From NCBI RefSeq assembly GCF_014201145.1, contig NZ_JACHDP010000001.1, positions 1,240,001 to 1,304,000 on the forward strand: DNA of 64,000 bases. The letters are read 5' to 3'. Shown here piece after piece: positions 17,030 through 25,930 of this stretch. Origin of the DNA: Micromonospora parathelypteridis. Lineage in GTDB: Bacteria; Actinomycetota; Actinomycetes; Mycobacteriales; Micromonosporaceae. Each line of letters begins with the position of its first letter. The stretch's first letter is position 1. The translations under genes and the position numbers were made by a program. The notes below the pieces were generated by a model, which had not been told where the DNA came from, did no database searches, and saw nothing but the letters and a program-made list of their open reading frames with translations.

Positions 17030-17248
17030 ATGGCCGAACAGAGTTTCCACAAGGGCGACCATGTCTCCTGGTCGGCCCACGGCAGCCGCGCGTACGGCGT
17101 GGTGCAGGAGACGATCACCGAGCGGACGCGGATCCGCGGGCGGGCAGTGAACGCGGCGCCCGACGACCCGCAGTACCGGGTCCGCAGTGACGGAACGGGC
17201 CGCGACGTGGCCCACCGCCCCGAGGCGCTGCGTCATGAGCAGAGCTGA
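17030..17248 (+). CDS. DUF2945 / HVA1-type TUDOR domain protein
   Basis: A 72-residue small protein beginning MAEQSFHKGDHVSWSAHGSR, then GVVQETITERTRIRGRAV and DPQYRVRSDGTGRDVAHRPE, the pattern of DUF2945 (hypervirulence-associated TUDOR domain). The fold is a small beta-barrel, and function is unproven. Its end overlaps the start of the DUF3140 gene by 14 bp, so the two are translationally coupled; they are common neighbours in actinomycetes and proteobacteria. Confidence 0.85.
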   Translation: MAEQSFHKGDHVSWSAHGSRAYGVVQETITERTRIRGRAVNAAPDDPQYRVRSDGTGRDVAHRPEALRHEQS

Positions 17249-17585
17249 CGATCAGGGCCGGGACACCTACCGGGAGTTCACCGAGGCGGTGAACATGAAA
17301 CCCGGCGAGCTGTCCACGTGGCTGGAGACCGATGAGTCGAAGCGGGTTGGCTGGCACAAGGGCGGCCGCTCCGGTGGCGGCGAGTCCGTCGGGCACGATT
17401 CCGGCCGGAAGATCATCAACCTGCTCCGGCGCAAGCGCGGTGACCTGTCCGAGGGCGACTACAAGCACATGCGCAAGGTGGTCGGCTACGTTCGCCGGCA
17501 CATGGCGCAACGCCCGTCGGGCAACGTCCGCGACACCAAGTGGCGCTGGTCCCTCATGAACTGGGGCCACGACCCCCTGAAGTAA
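17235..17585 (+). CDS. DUF3140 domain protein
   Basis: A 116-residue basic protein with the DUF3140 pattern: YREFTEAVNMKPGELSTWL near residue 9, SVGHDSGRKIINLLRRK near residue 50, and the MRKVVGYVRRHMAQRP segment. The ATG at 17235 lies inside the preceding frame. The SGRKI and KMRKV-like elements recall DNA-binding proteins of the DUF3140/DUF2945 pair, but no function is established. The 3' side carries a strong inverted repeat. Confidence 0.85.
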   Translation: MSRADDQGRDTYREFTEAVNMKPGELSTWLETDESKRVGWHKGGRSGGGESVGHDSGRKIINLLRRKRGDLSEGDYKHMRKVVGYVRRHMAQRPSGNVRDTKWRWSLMNWGHDPLK

Positions 17586-17647
17586 CCACGAACAAGATCA
17601 CACTCCAGGCGACGGCCGAAAGCATCGCCGTCGGGGTGACCCAGTCA

Positions 17648-17723
17648 GGGGTTCCGGGGCAGCCCGACCCGCGCAGGGATCAAGCCTGACCGCCCGGAGC
17701 GGGTCGGGCTGCCCCGGAACCCC
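17648..17723. terminator. 25-bp perfect inverted repeat between convergent genes
   Basis: Arms 17648-17672 and 17699-17723 are perfect inverse complements around a 26-base loop. It lies between the DUF3140 gene (plus) and polA (minus), whose stop is 18 bp away, so it can act as a bidirectional terminator. The arms are unusually long for that job. Confidence 0.75.
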
Positions 17724-17740
17724 CACCGCAAGACAGAAAT

Positions 17741-20440
17741 TCAGTGATCAGCGCTGTTCCAGTCGTGCCCGTCGCCGACCGACACCGACAACGGCACCGA
17801 CAGCGGGTACGCCTCGCCCATCTCCCGCCGGACCAGCGCCTCCAACGCCTCCCGCTCACCGGGAGCGACCTCGAAGACCAACTCGTCGTGCACCTGCAGC
17901 AGCATCCGCGAGCGCATCCCGGCCTCGCCGAGCGCGGTGTCGACGTGCAGCATCGCCACCTTGATGATGTCGGCCGCGGAGCCCTGGATCGGGGCGTTGA
18001 GCGCCATCCGCTCGGCGATGTCGCGGCGCTGCCGGTTGTCGCTGACCAGGTCGGGCAGGTAGCGGCGGCGACCCAGGATGGTGGAGGTGTAGCCGTCCTG
18101 GCGTGCCCGGGCGACCACCTGCTGCAGGTAGTCGCGCACCCCGCCGAAACCGGCGAAGTAGTTCTCCATCAGCCCGCGCGCCTCGTCGGTGCCGATGCTG
18201 AGCTGCTGGGACAGGCCGAACGCGCTCAGCCCGTACGCCAGGCCGTAGTTCATGGCCTTGATCTTGCGGCGCTGGTCGGGGGTGACCTCGTCGAGCGGCA
18301 CCCCGAAGACCGACGACGCGGTGGCGGCGTGGAAGTCGGCCCCGGAGTTGAACGCCTCGATCAGCGCGTCGTCCGAGGACAGGTGAGCCATGATCCGCAT
18401 TTCGATCTGGCTGTAGTCGGCGGTGAGCAGGCACTCGTAACCCTCGCCCACCACGAAGGCACGGCGGATCCGCCGGCCCTCCTCGGTGCGGATGGGGATG
18501 TTCTGCAGGTTGGGCTCGGTGGAGGAGAGCCGCCCGGTGGCCGCCACCGTCTGGTTGAAGGTGGTGTGGATCCGGCCGTCGTCGGAGACCGACTTGAGCA
18601 GCCCGTCGACTGTCGACTTGAGCTTGGCCACGTCCCGGTGGCGCAGCAGGTGGGCCAGCACCGGGTGCGGCTGCTGCGCGTAGAGCCACTGCAGCGCGTC
18701 GGCGTCGGTGGTGTAGCCCGTCTTGATCTTCTTGGTCTTCGGCAGGCCCAGCTCGGTGAAGAGGATCTCCTGCAACTGCTTGGGCGAGCCGAGGTTGAAC
18801 TCCCGACCCACCGCCTCGTACGCGCCCTGCGCGGCGGCCTTCACCTCGGCGGCGAAATGCGCCTCCAACTCGGACAGATAGTGCGTGTCGGCGGCGATGC
18901 CGATGCTCTCCATGCCGGCCAGCACCCGCATCAACGGCAGCTCCACCCCGGCCATCAGCCGGGCGGACTGCTCGCCGTCGCGGGACAACTCGGCGTCGAT
19001 CGCGTCAGCAAGGTCGAGAGTGGCCCGGGCCTGGAGCATCAGGTTCTGCTCGGCGACGCCCTCGTCACCGAGCCCGTCGAGGGTGAGCTGGCCGGACTCC
19101 GGGACGTCCACCCGCAACTCCCGGTGCAGGTAGCGCAGCGCCAGGTCGGTCAGGTCGTAGGACCGCTGATCGGGACGGGCCAGGTACGCGGCGATCTGGG
19201 TGTCGCGGACGATGCCGGCGAGCTGCCAACCGTGCGCGGCGCAGGCCAGCACGGCCGGCTTGCTGTCGTGCAGCACCTTGGGCCGCTGCGCGTCGGCCAA
19301 CCAGGCGGCCAGGGCGCCGTCGTCGGTCGGGTCGAGCCGCGCCGGGTCGACCCAGGCCGCCGCGCCGCCGGCGGTGGCCAGCGCCAGACCGGTGATCGAG
19401 GCGGTGTGCCGGCGGTTGGGGCCGGTGTCGAGCTTGACCGCCAACCCGACCGGGGTGCCGGTCGGGGCGTGGGTGCCCAGCCAGCCGGCCAGCGCGCCGG
19501 GCTCGGTGAGCATCTCGCCGGCGAGGTCGAAGCCGGACTCGGCCTCCGGCTCGACCGCCTCCAGGTATTGGTAGAGGCGGTCCCGCAGGATGCGGAACTC
19601 CAGCGTGTCGAAGACCTGGTGCACCGCCTCGCGGTCCCAACCGGCCCAGCGGGTGTCCTCCGGGCGCAGCGGCAGCTCCAGATCGGAGACGAGGCGGTTG
19701 ATCTCGTAGTTGCGGATCACGTCGGCGAGCCGCTCCCGCAGGCTGTCGCCGGCCTTGCCCTTGATCTCGTCGGCCCGGGCGATCACGCCCTCCACCCCGC
19801 CGTACGTGGTGATCCATTTGGCGGCGGTCTTCGGGCCGACGCCCGGGATGCCGGGCAGGTTGTCGCTGGTCTCGCCGACCAGCGCGGCCAGGTCCCGGTA
19901 CTGCTGTGGGGTGACGCCGTACTTCGCCTCGATCGCGGCAGGGTCCATCCGGGCCAGGTCGGAGACACCCTTGCGCGGGTAGAGGACGGTGATCTGATCG
20001 TCGACCAACTGGAACGCGTCCCGGTCACCGCTGCTGATCAGCACCGACATGCCCTGGTCGCGGGCCTGGCAGGCGAGCGTCGCGATGACGTCGTCGGCCT
20101 CGAAGCCCTCCTTCTCGACCACCGGGATCTGCAGCGCGGCCAGGACCTCCTTGACCAGGCTGACCTGGCCCTTGAAGTCGGTCGGAGTCTCGCTGCGGCC
20201 GGCCTTGTACTCCGAGTATTTCTCCGTGCGGAAGGAACGGCGGGAGACGTCGAAGGCCACCACGATGTGGGTGGGCTGCTCATCCCGCAACACGTTGATC
20301 AGCATCGAGGTGAAGCCGTAGACCGCGTTGGTCGGCTGCCCCGTCGTGGTGGAGAAGTTTTCCACCGGCAGGGCGAAGAAGGCCCGGTATGCCATGGAAT
20401 GTCCGTCGACGAGGAGCAGGCGCGGTGTCGTAGCTGTCAC
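17741..20440 (-). CDS. polA: DNA polymerase I
   Basis: An 899-residue family A polymerase for Okazaki-fragment processing and repair. The N-terminal 5'-nuclease domain runs to ~290 (LLLVDGHSMAYRAFFALP; FEADDVIATLACQ). A central 3'-5' exonuclease-like domain, ~310-490, appears to lack the metal-binding acidic set, as usual in actinobacteria. The polymerase domain follows with motif A LLTADYSQIEMRI, motif B RRKIKAMNYGLAYG and motif C LLQVHDELVFEV. GTG 20440 is preferred over an upstream start at 20539: it matches family N-termini, and a -10-like TAGAGT lies eight bases upstream. Confidence 0.96.
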   Translation of the reverse strand: MTATTPRLLLVDGHSMAYRAFFALPVENFSTTTGQPTNAVYGFTSMLINVLRDEQPTHIVVAFDVSRRSFRTEKYSEYKAGRSETPTDFKGQVSLVKEVLAALQIPVVEKEGFEADDVIATLACQARDQGMSVLISSGDRDAFQLVDDQITVLYPRKGVSDLARMDPAAIEAKYGVTPQQYRDLAALVGETSDNLPGIPGVGPKTAAKWITTYGGVEGVIARADEIKGKAGDSLRERLADVIRNYEINRLVSDLELPLRPEDTRWAGWDREAVHQVFDTLEFRILRDRLYQYLEAVEPEAESGFDLAGEMLTEPGALAGWLGTHAPTGTPVGLAVKLDTGPNRRHTASITGLALATAGGAAAWVDPARLDPTDDGALAAWLADAQRPKVLHDSKPAVLACAAHGWQLAGIVRDTQIAAYLARPDQRSYDLTDLALRYLHRELRVDVPESGQLTLDGLGDEGVAEQNLMLQARATLDLADAIDAELSRDGEQSARLMAGVELPLMRVLAGMESIGIAADTHYLSELEAHFAAEVKAAAQGAYEAVGREFNLGSPKQLQEILFTELGLPKTKKIKTGYTTDADALQWLYAQQPHPVLAHLLRHRDVAKLKSTVDGLLKSVSDDGRIHTTFNQTVAATGRLSSTEPNLQNIPIRTEEGRRIRRAFVVGEGYECLLTADYSQIEMRIMAHLSSDDALIEAFNSGADFHAATASSVFGVPLDEVTPDQRRKIKAMNYGLAYGLSAFGLSQQLSIGTDEARGLMENYFAGFGGVRDYLQQVVARARQDGYTSTILGRRRYLPDLVSDNRQRRDIAERMALNAPIQGSAADIIKVAMLHVDTALGEAGMRSRMLLQVHDELVFEVAPGEREALEALVRREMGEAYPLSVPLSVSVGDGHDWNSADH

Positions 20441-20447
20441 GGCAGCG

Positions 20448-20453
20448 ACTCTA
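20448..20453 (-). promoter_or_regulatory. -10 element for a leaderless polA transcript
   Basis: TAGAGT on the minus strand, 7 bases before the GTG start. This spacing places transcription start at or next to the start codon. No convincing -35 was found. Confidence 0.4.
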
Positions 20454-20525
20454 GTCCGTCGCACCGACATCCCTGGCCCTCGGCACGGGGTGCCGCGGCA
20501 CCGAGACGAGAGCCGGCCCGAACGC

Positions 20526-20565
20526 CGTCGGCCGGCCACCCCCGCGAGGGGATGACCGGCCGACG
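20526..20565 (-). terminator. Terminator of the liv operon
   Basis: A stem CGTCGGCCGG.CA.CCCC pairing with its near-perfect inverse complement around a CGCGAG loop, starting about 11 bases after the livF stop and before polA. Confidence 0.75.
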
Positions 20566-20575
20566 CTCGGGTGGT

Positions 20576-21289
20576 TCAGGCCACGCCGAGGTACGCCTCC
20601 TTGACCGACGGATCGTGCAGCAGGTCCTGACCGGACCCCTCCTTCACGATCTGACCGGTCTCCAGCACGTAGCCGCGGTGCGCCCGCGACAACGCCTGCT
20701 GGGCGTTCTGCTCCACCAGCAGGATCGTGGTGCCCTGCTGGTTGATCTCCGTGATGATGTCGAAGATCTGCCGGATCACCAACGGGGCCAGACCCATCGA
20801 CGGCTCGTCGAGCAGCAGGAGCTTCGGTCGACTCATCAGTGCCCGGCCGACCGCGAGCATCTGCTGCTCGCCGCCGGAGAGCGTGCCACCGGCCTGCTTG
20901 CGCCGCTCGGCCAGCCGCGGGAAGAGGGTCAGCACCCGCTCCAGGTCGGAGGCGATGCCGGCGGAGTCCCGCCGGGTGTACGCCCCCATGTCCAGGTTCT
21001 CCATCACCGTCATGCCCGGGAAGATCTGCCGTCCCTCCGGCGACTGACACAGCCCCCGGACCACCCGCAGGTCGGCCCGGAGCTTGCTGATGTCCTCGCC
21101 GTTGAACGTGATCTTCCCGCCGGCCAGCGACCGGGTGCCGGAGATGGCCCGCATGGTGGTGGTCTTACCGGCGCCGTTCGCGCCGATCAGGGCCACCACC
21201 TCGCCCTCGTTCACGGTGAGGCTGATTCCGTGCAGCGCCTCGATCCGGCCGTAGGCAACGGCGACGTTCTCAAGCTCAAGCAGCGTCAT
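20576..21289 (-). CDS. livF: Branched-chain amino-acid ABC transporter ATP-binding protein LivF
   Basis: A 237-residue ABC ATPase, the second nucleotide-binding subunit of a HAAT-type importer. Walker A GANGAGKTT is near residue 36, the Q-loop follows at CQSPEGRQIFPGMTV, the signature is LSGGEQQM, and Walker B is LLLLDEPSMGLAP. The GMTVMENLDMGAY segment is typical of LivF. It overlaps livG by 14 bp and is the last gene of livJHMGF, followed by a terminator hairpin. Confidence 0.95.
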   Translation of the reverse strand: MTLLELENVAVAYGRIEALHGISLTVNEGEVVALIGANGAGKTTTMRAISGTRSLAGGKITFNGEDISKLRADLRVVRGLCQSPEGRQIFPGMTVMENLDMGAYTRRDSAGIASDLERVLTLFPRLAERRKQAGGTLSGGEQQMLAVGRALMSRPKLLLLDEPSMGLAPLVIRQIFDIITEINQQGTTILLVEQNAQQALSRAHRGYVLETGQIVKEGSGQDLLHDPSVKEAYLGVA

Positions 21290-22217
21290 CGGCGGGCTCC
21301 CCCAGGTACGCGGCGATCACCTTCGGATCGCGGCTGACCTCCGCGGGCGCACCCTCGGCGATCTTGCGGCCGAACTCCAGCACCACGATCCGGTCGGTGA
21401 CTCCCATGACCAGCCGCATGTCGTGCTCGATGAGCAGGACGGTCAGGCCCATGTCACGGATCTTGCGGATCAGGGTGAGGAGCTCCTCCTTCTCCGCCGG
21501 GTTGAAGCCGGCGGCCGGCTCGTCCAGGCAGATCAGCTTCGGCTCGGTGGCCAGCGCGCGGGCGATCTCCAACCGGCGCTGGTAGCCGTACGGCAGGTTG
21601 CGTGCCTCGTCGTTGGCCCGATCGGCGATTCCGACGAAACGCAGCAACTCGAGCGCCTTGGACTCGGCCGCCCGCTCCTCCAGGATGTGCCGGGACAGGC
21701 CGAAGATCTTCGCGGCCGACAGGCGCACCTGCTGCCAGGTCCGGACGATTCCGGACGCGGCGGTGACCTGCGGCAGTTCCTCCGGCTTCGGCCGCACCCG
21801 GTAGAGCCGGAACAGCGCCCCGGGCACGCTCGTCTTGTGCCGCGAGTCGGTGCCGACCATCACGTTCTCCAGCGCCGTCATCTCCGGGAAGAGACGGATG
21901 TTCTGGAACGTGCGGGAGATGCCCAACTGGCTGATCTGGTGCGGCTTGCGGCCGGTCACCTTCTGGCCGCGGAACCGGACCGCCCCGGAGGTCGGCTTGT
22001 AGACCCCGGTCATCACGTTGAAGCTGGTGGTCTTGCCGGCACCGTTCGGCCCGATGAGGCCGAGGATCTCGCCCTCGTAGATCTGGAAATTGATCTTGTC
22101 GAGGGCGACCACGCCGCCGAAGCGGAGCGTGACGTCGTCGACTTCGAGCAGCACCGACCGGGGTCCCGGCTGAGTCGGGATCTTCGGCGTCGCGGTGCGG
22201 GTGGTCTGGTCAGACAT
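21276..22217 (-). CDS. livG: Branched-chain amino-acid ABC transporter ATP-binding protein LivG
   Basis: A 313-residue ABC ATPase. Walker A is GPNGAGKTT, the LivG-type GISRTFQNIRLFPEMTALENV contains the Q-loop, and Walker B is LICLDEPAAGFNP. The canonical LSGGQ is replaced by NLPYGYQRRLEIARAL, normal for LivG. It is ~58 residues longer than E. coli LivG, from an Arg/Pro-rich N-terminal extension and a helical insertion around residues 135-180. It overlaps livM by 8 bp and livF by 14 bp. Confidence 0.95.
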   Translation of the reverse strand: MSDQTTRTATPKIPTQPGPRSVLLEVDDVTLRFGGVVALDKINFQIYEGEILGLIGPNGAGKTTSFNVMTGVYKPTSGAVRFRGQKVTGRKPHQISQLGISRTFQNIRLFPEMTALENVMVGTDSRHKTSVPGALFRLYRVRPKPEELPQVTAASGIVRTWQQVRLSAAKIFGLSRHILEERAAESKALELLRFVGIADRANDEARNLPYGYQRRLEIARALATEPKLICLDEPAAGFNPAEKEELLTLIRKIRDMGLTVLLIEHDMRLVMGVTDRIVVLEFGRKIAEGAPAEVSRDPKVIAAYLGEPADDAA

Positions 22218-23367
22218 GAGCGGGCGCCTCCTCTGCCTCGGCCGCGCGGTCCTTCAACTCGCGGGCACGCCGCCGGCTCGGGACGAGGCCCTGCGGACGC
22301 AGGATCATCACCAGGACCATGGCCAGGCCGAAGACCAACCACCGGTAGTCGGCGAAGTCGCGGAACCGCTCCGGCAGGTACGCCAGCAGCACCGCGCCGA
22401 GCGAGACGCCGATCATGTTGCCGGAGCCACCCACCACGACCATGGCGACGAACAGGATGGACAGGTTCGCGTTGAACTGGGTCGGGTCGATGAACGCGTT
22501 CCGGCTGCCGAACAGGAAGCCGGACAGGCCGCCGAGCGCCGCACCGATGGCGAACGCCCAGAGCTTGAACTTGAACGGGTACACGCCCATCACCGCGGCG
22601 GCGTCCTCGTCCTCGCGCACGGCCAACCATGCCCGGCCGACCCGGCTGTGCTCCAGCCGACGCACCAGGAACACCATGATCAGCACGAAGGTGATCGCCA
22701 ACCAGTACCAGGGCTTCGCGTCGATCAGACCGAAGACCTTGTTGTCCGCCGACGGCGCGCCCTCCGGACCGGGGATGGCCGAGATGCCCACCGGGCCGTT
22801 GGTCAGCCCGGTGGCGTTACGGGCCACGATCCGGATGATCTCGCCGAAGCCCAGCGTCACGATGGCCAGGTAGTCACCGCGCAACCGCAGCGTCGGCCAG
22901 CCCAGCAGCACCCCGGAGATCATCGTCAGCACGATCGCGATGAACAGGCAGATCGCCCAGGTCACCGCCCAGGTCGGCGGCAGGTTGAACTCCTGCTGGA
23001 TCCACTTGACCACCGGCGAGTTCACCGAGCCGAACAGCGCCACGCTGTACGCGCCGATGGCGAAGAAGCCGATGTAGCCCAGGTCGAGCAGGCCGGCGAG
23101 GCCGACCACCACGTTCAGGCCGATCGCGACCAGCACGTAGATGGCGCAGACGAAGAGCACACCCGCCCAGTTGTTGCCGCCCTCGATCGAGTCGGTACGC
23201 AACCAGGTCAGGCCCGGAATGCCGAGCAGCGGCAGGTAGTAGAGGAACGCCACGAACGCGGCCAGGCCGAGCGCCTGCTGCCACTTCGTCAGCGCACGCC
23301 AGCGGTCGCCGACCGAGGTCAGCATGCCGACCCGGCGACGGTCTGCGGAGCGAATCTTGTCGATCAT
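22210..23367 (-). CDS. livM: Branched-chain amino-acid ABC transporter permease LivM
   Basis: A 385-residue inner-membrane permease with about ten helices. The LivM segment GLNVVVGLAGLLDLGYIGFFAIGAY is near residue 85 (recognised by its GLAGLLDLGY core). The coupling loop RRLEHSRVGRAWLAVREDE, which contacts the ATPases, is near residue 240. The C-terminus is charged (RRRARELKDR). It overlaps livH by 4 bp and livG by 8 bp, so translation is coupled. Confidence 0.95.
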   Translation of the reverse strand: MIDKIRSADRRRVGMLTSVGDRWRALTKWQQALGLAAFVAFLYYLPLLGIPGLTWLRTDSIEGGNNWAGVLFVCAIYVLVAIGLNVVVGLAGLLDLGYIGFFAIGAYSVALFGSVNSPVVKWIQQEFNLPPTWAVTWAICLFIAIVLTMISGVLLGWPTLRLRGDYLAIVTLGFGEIIRIVARNATGLTNGPVGISAIPGPEGAPSADNKVFGLIDAKPWYWLAITFVLIMVFLVRRLEHSRVGRAWLAVREDEDAAAVMGVYPFKFKLWAFAIGAALGGLSGFLFGSRNAFIDPTQFNANLSILFVAMVVVGGSGNMIGVSLGAVLLAYLPERFRDFADYRWLVFGLAMVLVMILRPQGLVPSRRRARELKDRAAEAEEAPAHV

Positions 23368-24347
23368 GCGCGGGCCCTCCCGAGCGACTCACCCAACAGG
23401 CCGGTGGGTCGGAACATCAGCACCACGATCAGCACCACGAAGGCGATGACGTCCTCCCAGTTGGACGCGAAGAGCGTGGCGCCGTAGACCTCGACGATGC
23501 CGAGGAAGAGACCACCCAGCAGTGCGCCGCGCAGGTTGCCGATGCCGCCGAGCACCGCGGCGGTGAACGCCTTCAGACCGAGCACGAAGCCGATGCTGTT
23601 CTGGGTGAAGCCGAACCGCATGCTCCACAACAGCGCGGCGGCGCCGGCCATGATGCCACCCAGCACGAAGATCAGCATGATCACGCGCTCCTGGTTGACG
23701 CCCATCAGCGCGGCGGTCTCCGGGTTCTGGGCCACCGCCCGCACGCCCCGGCCGTACCGGGTGCGGTTGATGAACCAGTCCAGCACCGCCATCATCGCGA
23801 CGGCCGCGACGAAGACGATCAGCTGAATGTTGGTGATCGCCGTGTTGCCGATGGTGAAGAGCGTCTCCTGCTGAATGATCGTCGGCATACCGACGATCTG
23901 CCGGGGCCGGCCGAACGCCTCCGGCAACACGCCACCGAGCAGCTTGGGCAGCACCTGCCCGAAGAGCTCCACGAAGACCAGCGACAGACCGATCGCGGTG
24001 ATCAGGAAGATCAGCGGCGGCGCGTTCTTACGGCGCAACGGTCGGTACGCGATCCGCTCGAGCGCCAGGGCCGTACCGCCCGAGGCTGCCGCCGCGACGA
24101 CCAGACCAAGCACGAGGAACAGGATCGCCTGGCCGACAGGCGGGTTATTTTGCACGCCGAGCTGGGTCCACAGGATCAGCACCGCGAAGGTACCGACCAT
24201 GAAAACCTCGGAGTGCGCAAAGTTGATCAGGCGCAGGACGCCGTAGACGAGGGTGTAGCCAAGGGCGATCAGGGCGTAGATGGCGCCCTTGGACAGGCCA
24301 TCGACCGTGTGCTGGCCGAGATGGCCGATCAGTTCATCAAAATGCAC
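23364..24347 (-). CDS. livH: Branched-chain amino-acid ABC transporter permease LivH
   Basis: A 327-residue permease with about eight or nine helices. It starts VHFDELIGHLGQHTVDGLS, with the LivH signature GAIYALIALGYTLVYGVLRL next. The EAA-like coupling loop is TRYGRGVRAVAQNPETAALM. GTG 24347 is chosen because AAGGAGA lies seven bases upstream; the longer in-frame start (24398) would run back through the livJ-livH hairpin. It lies 66 bp after livJ and overlaps livM by 4 bp. Confidence 0.95.
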   Translation of the reverse strand: MHFDELIGHLGQHTVDGLSKGAIYALIALGYTLVYGVLRLINFAHSEVFMVGTFAVLILWTQLGVQNNPPVGQAILFLVLGLVVAAAASGGTALALERIAYRPLRRKNAPPLIFLITAIGLSLVFVELFGQVLPKLLGGVLPEAFGRPRQIVGMPTIIQQETLFTIGNTAITNIQLIVFVAAVAMMAVLDWFINRTRYGRGVRAVAQNPETAALMGVNQERVIMLIFVLGGIMAGAAALLWSMRFGFTQNSIGFVLGLKAFTAAVLGGIGNLRGALLGGLFLGIVEVYGATLFASNWEDVIAFVVLIVVLMFRPTGLLGESLGRARA

Positions 24348-24365
24348 CGGGGGTCTCCTTGAATC

Positions 24366-24400
24366 GAGTGCGGCCGGGGTGAAACACCCCGGCCGCACTC
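24366..24400 (-). terminator. Hairpin between livJ and livH (partial terminator / mRNA-stabilising stem)
   Basis: A perfect 16-bp stem with a three-base loop (arms 24366-24381 and 24385-24400), starting 14 bases after the livJ stop. This position is typical of stems that keep binding-protein mRNA more abundant than permease mRNA. Confidence 0.75.
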
Positions 24401-24413
24401 CATTGCGTGGGCG

Positions 24414-25565
24414 TCAGCTGAGCTTGAGCTCCTGCAGCGCCTCGATAGCAGTGCCCTTGATCTGGTAGGCCCAGATGACGACCTTCGTCGGGTCAACGTC
24501 ACCCTTGGCGTCGAACTTGATGTACTTCGACACGCCCTGCTTGTCGTACGACTTCACGAACGCCAGGATGTCCGCCCGGCTCTTCTTGCCAGCCTTGAAG
24601 GCGTCCAGGTAGATCGTCGCGCCGTCGAAGCCTTCCGCACCGTAGGAGCCCGGCGCGATGCCGTACTCCTTCTGGTAGTCGGCCGAGAAGGTGCCGCCGG
24701 CCTTGTCAGCCGGGAGGCACGGGCAGGTGATGATCGCGCCCTCGGCACCGCCGGAGGCACCCGCCGGGAACGCCGGGTCGTAGAGACCGTCCGGGCCGAC
24801 GAACTTGGCCTGGACACCAGCGGCACGCATCTGCTTGACCAGCGGAGCGGCCTCACGGGTGTAGCCGCCGTAGAAGACGAAGTCCGCCTGCGCCGACTTG
24901 ATCTTGGAGATGGTGGCGTCGAACTGCGCCTGCCGCTCCTGGATCTTGTCCTTGTTCACGACCAGCGGGCCGAGCTGCTTGCCCAGCTCGTCGGTGATGC
25001 CGGCGCCGTAGGCGCTGGCGTCGTCGACCAGGAAGACCTTCTGCGCGTTCTGCGTCTTCAGGTAGCTCGCCACCGCGCCGGCCTGCGTGCCGTCGTTGCC
25101 GACGACCCGGTAGAAGGACGTGTTGCCCTTCTGGGTCAGGTCGGTCCGGGTCGCCGACGGGCTGACCATCGCCAGGCCCGCGGCCTGGTAGATCGGCATC
25201 GTCGCGTCCGACTCACCGGAGAAGTGACCACCGATGACACCGAGGAACGAGTTGTCCCCCGCGATCTGGTTCGCGAACGGGGTCGCCACAGCAGGGTCAC
25301 CCTGAGTGTCGAACTCCTGCATGGTGACCTTGCAGTTCGGGTTCGCCGCGTTGAACTGCTTCACGGCGAGCTTGGCGCCATTCAGCGACGGGATCACCAG
25401 ACCCGCGTTGTCGCCAGTGAACGCGCCGAAGATCGCGATCTTGCCACCGCAGTCACCGGACGCGGTGTTGCTGTCGCCGCCACCGGAATCCTGGCAACCT
25501 GCCGCGACCACCAGGGTCGCGGCGAGCGCAACGGTACCCAGCGCCCGTACATAGCTTCGCCTCAC
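24414..25565 (-). CDS. livJ: Branched-chain amino-acid ABC transporter substrate-binding lipoprotein LivJ
   Basis: A 383-residue type I periplasmic-binding protein. It has a lipoprotein signal with lipobox VVAAGC near residue 20 (mature Cys followed by a Gly/Ser-rich linker). The ligand domain starts at KIAIFGAFTGDNAGL. The FLGVIGGHFSGESDATMPIY and MVSPSATRTDLT segments line the amino-acid site of Leu/Ile/Val-binding proteins. GTG 25565 is chosen because GGAGGAGG and AGGA lie just upstream and the signal peptide follows directly. First gene of the liv operon. Confidence 0.94.
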   Translation of the reverse strand: MRRSYVRALGTVALAATLVVAAGCQDSGGGDSNTASGDCGGKIAIFGAFTGDNAGLVIPSLNGAKLAVKQFNAANPNCKVTMQEFDTQGDPAVATPFANQIAGDNSFLGVIGGHFSGESDATMPIYQAAGLAMVSPSATRTDLTQKGNTSFYRVVGNDGTQAGAVASYLKTQNAQKVFLVDDASAYGAGITDELGKQLGPLVVNKDKIQERQAQFDATISKIKSAQADFVFYGGYTREAAPLVKQMRAAGVQAKFVGPDGLYDPAFPAGASGGAEGAIITCPCLPADKAGGTFSADYQKEYGIAPGSYGAEGFDGATIYLDAFKAGKKSRADILAFVKSYDKQGVSKYIKFDAKGDVDPTKVVIWAYQIKGTAIEALQELKLS

Positions 25566-25930
25566 GGCTTCCTGACCTCCTCCAGATGCGGACGCCACTG
25601 ACCCGTTTGCGACGGCGACAGCAGCAGACCGCAATTCCACCCACCCCGCAGGGACTGCCCCTGCGTTACGGCTCGTGATGGCGGAGCGTACCGACACCGC
25701 ATACCGTCCCGGAAGGCCTGAACGCGGGGTCTGCGAAACCGTTACGAAGACGTGGGTAATCATGTCGATGCGCGTAACAGGTGAACCCGTCTTTTGGTCC
25801 TTAAGCGCACGTCCGGTCGGAGGTCACCCGCACCGACCCGGACCAATCCCAGCCGATGAGACGACCATTGACCTGCGAAAATAGCTCGGCACATTGCACC
25901 CGGCCCGGCACGGCACGCGACCGTTGGCGC
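25566..25930. other. Intergenic stretch upstream of livJ, no gene seen
   Basis: 365 bp holding the livJ ribosome site and presumably its promoter. A small GCAGGGAC/CTGCCCC-type stem near 25650 is the only structure noted. No reading frame with convincing content and no clear operator were seen. Confidence 0.5.

Noticed and set aside
17744..21337. Very long open frame antisense to polA and livF
   Set aside because: An artefact of GC-rich codon use: composition is Arg/Gly/Val/Gln-rich without domain motifs, while the opposite strand codes for clear polymerase and ABC proteins.
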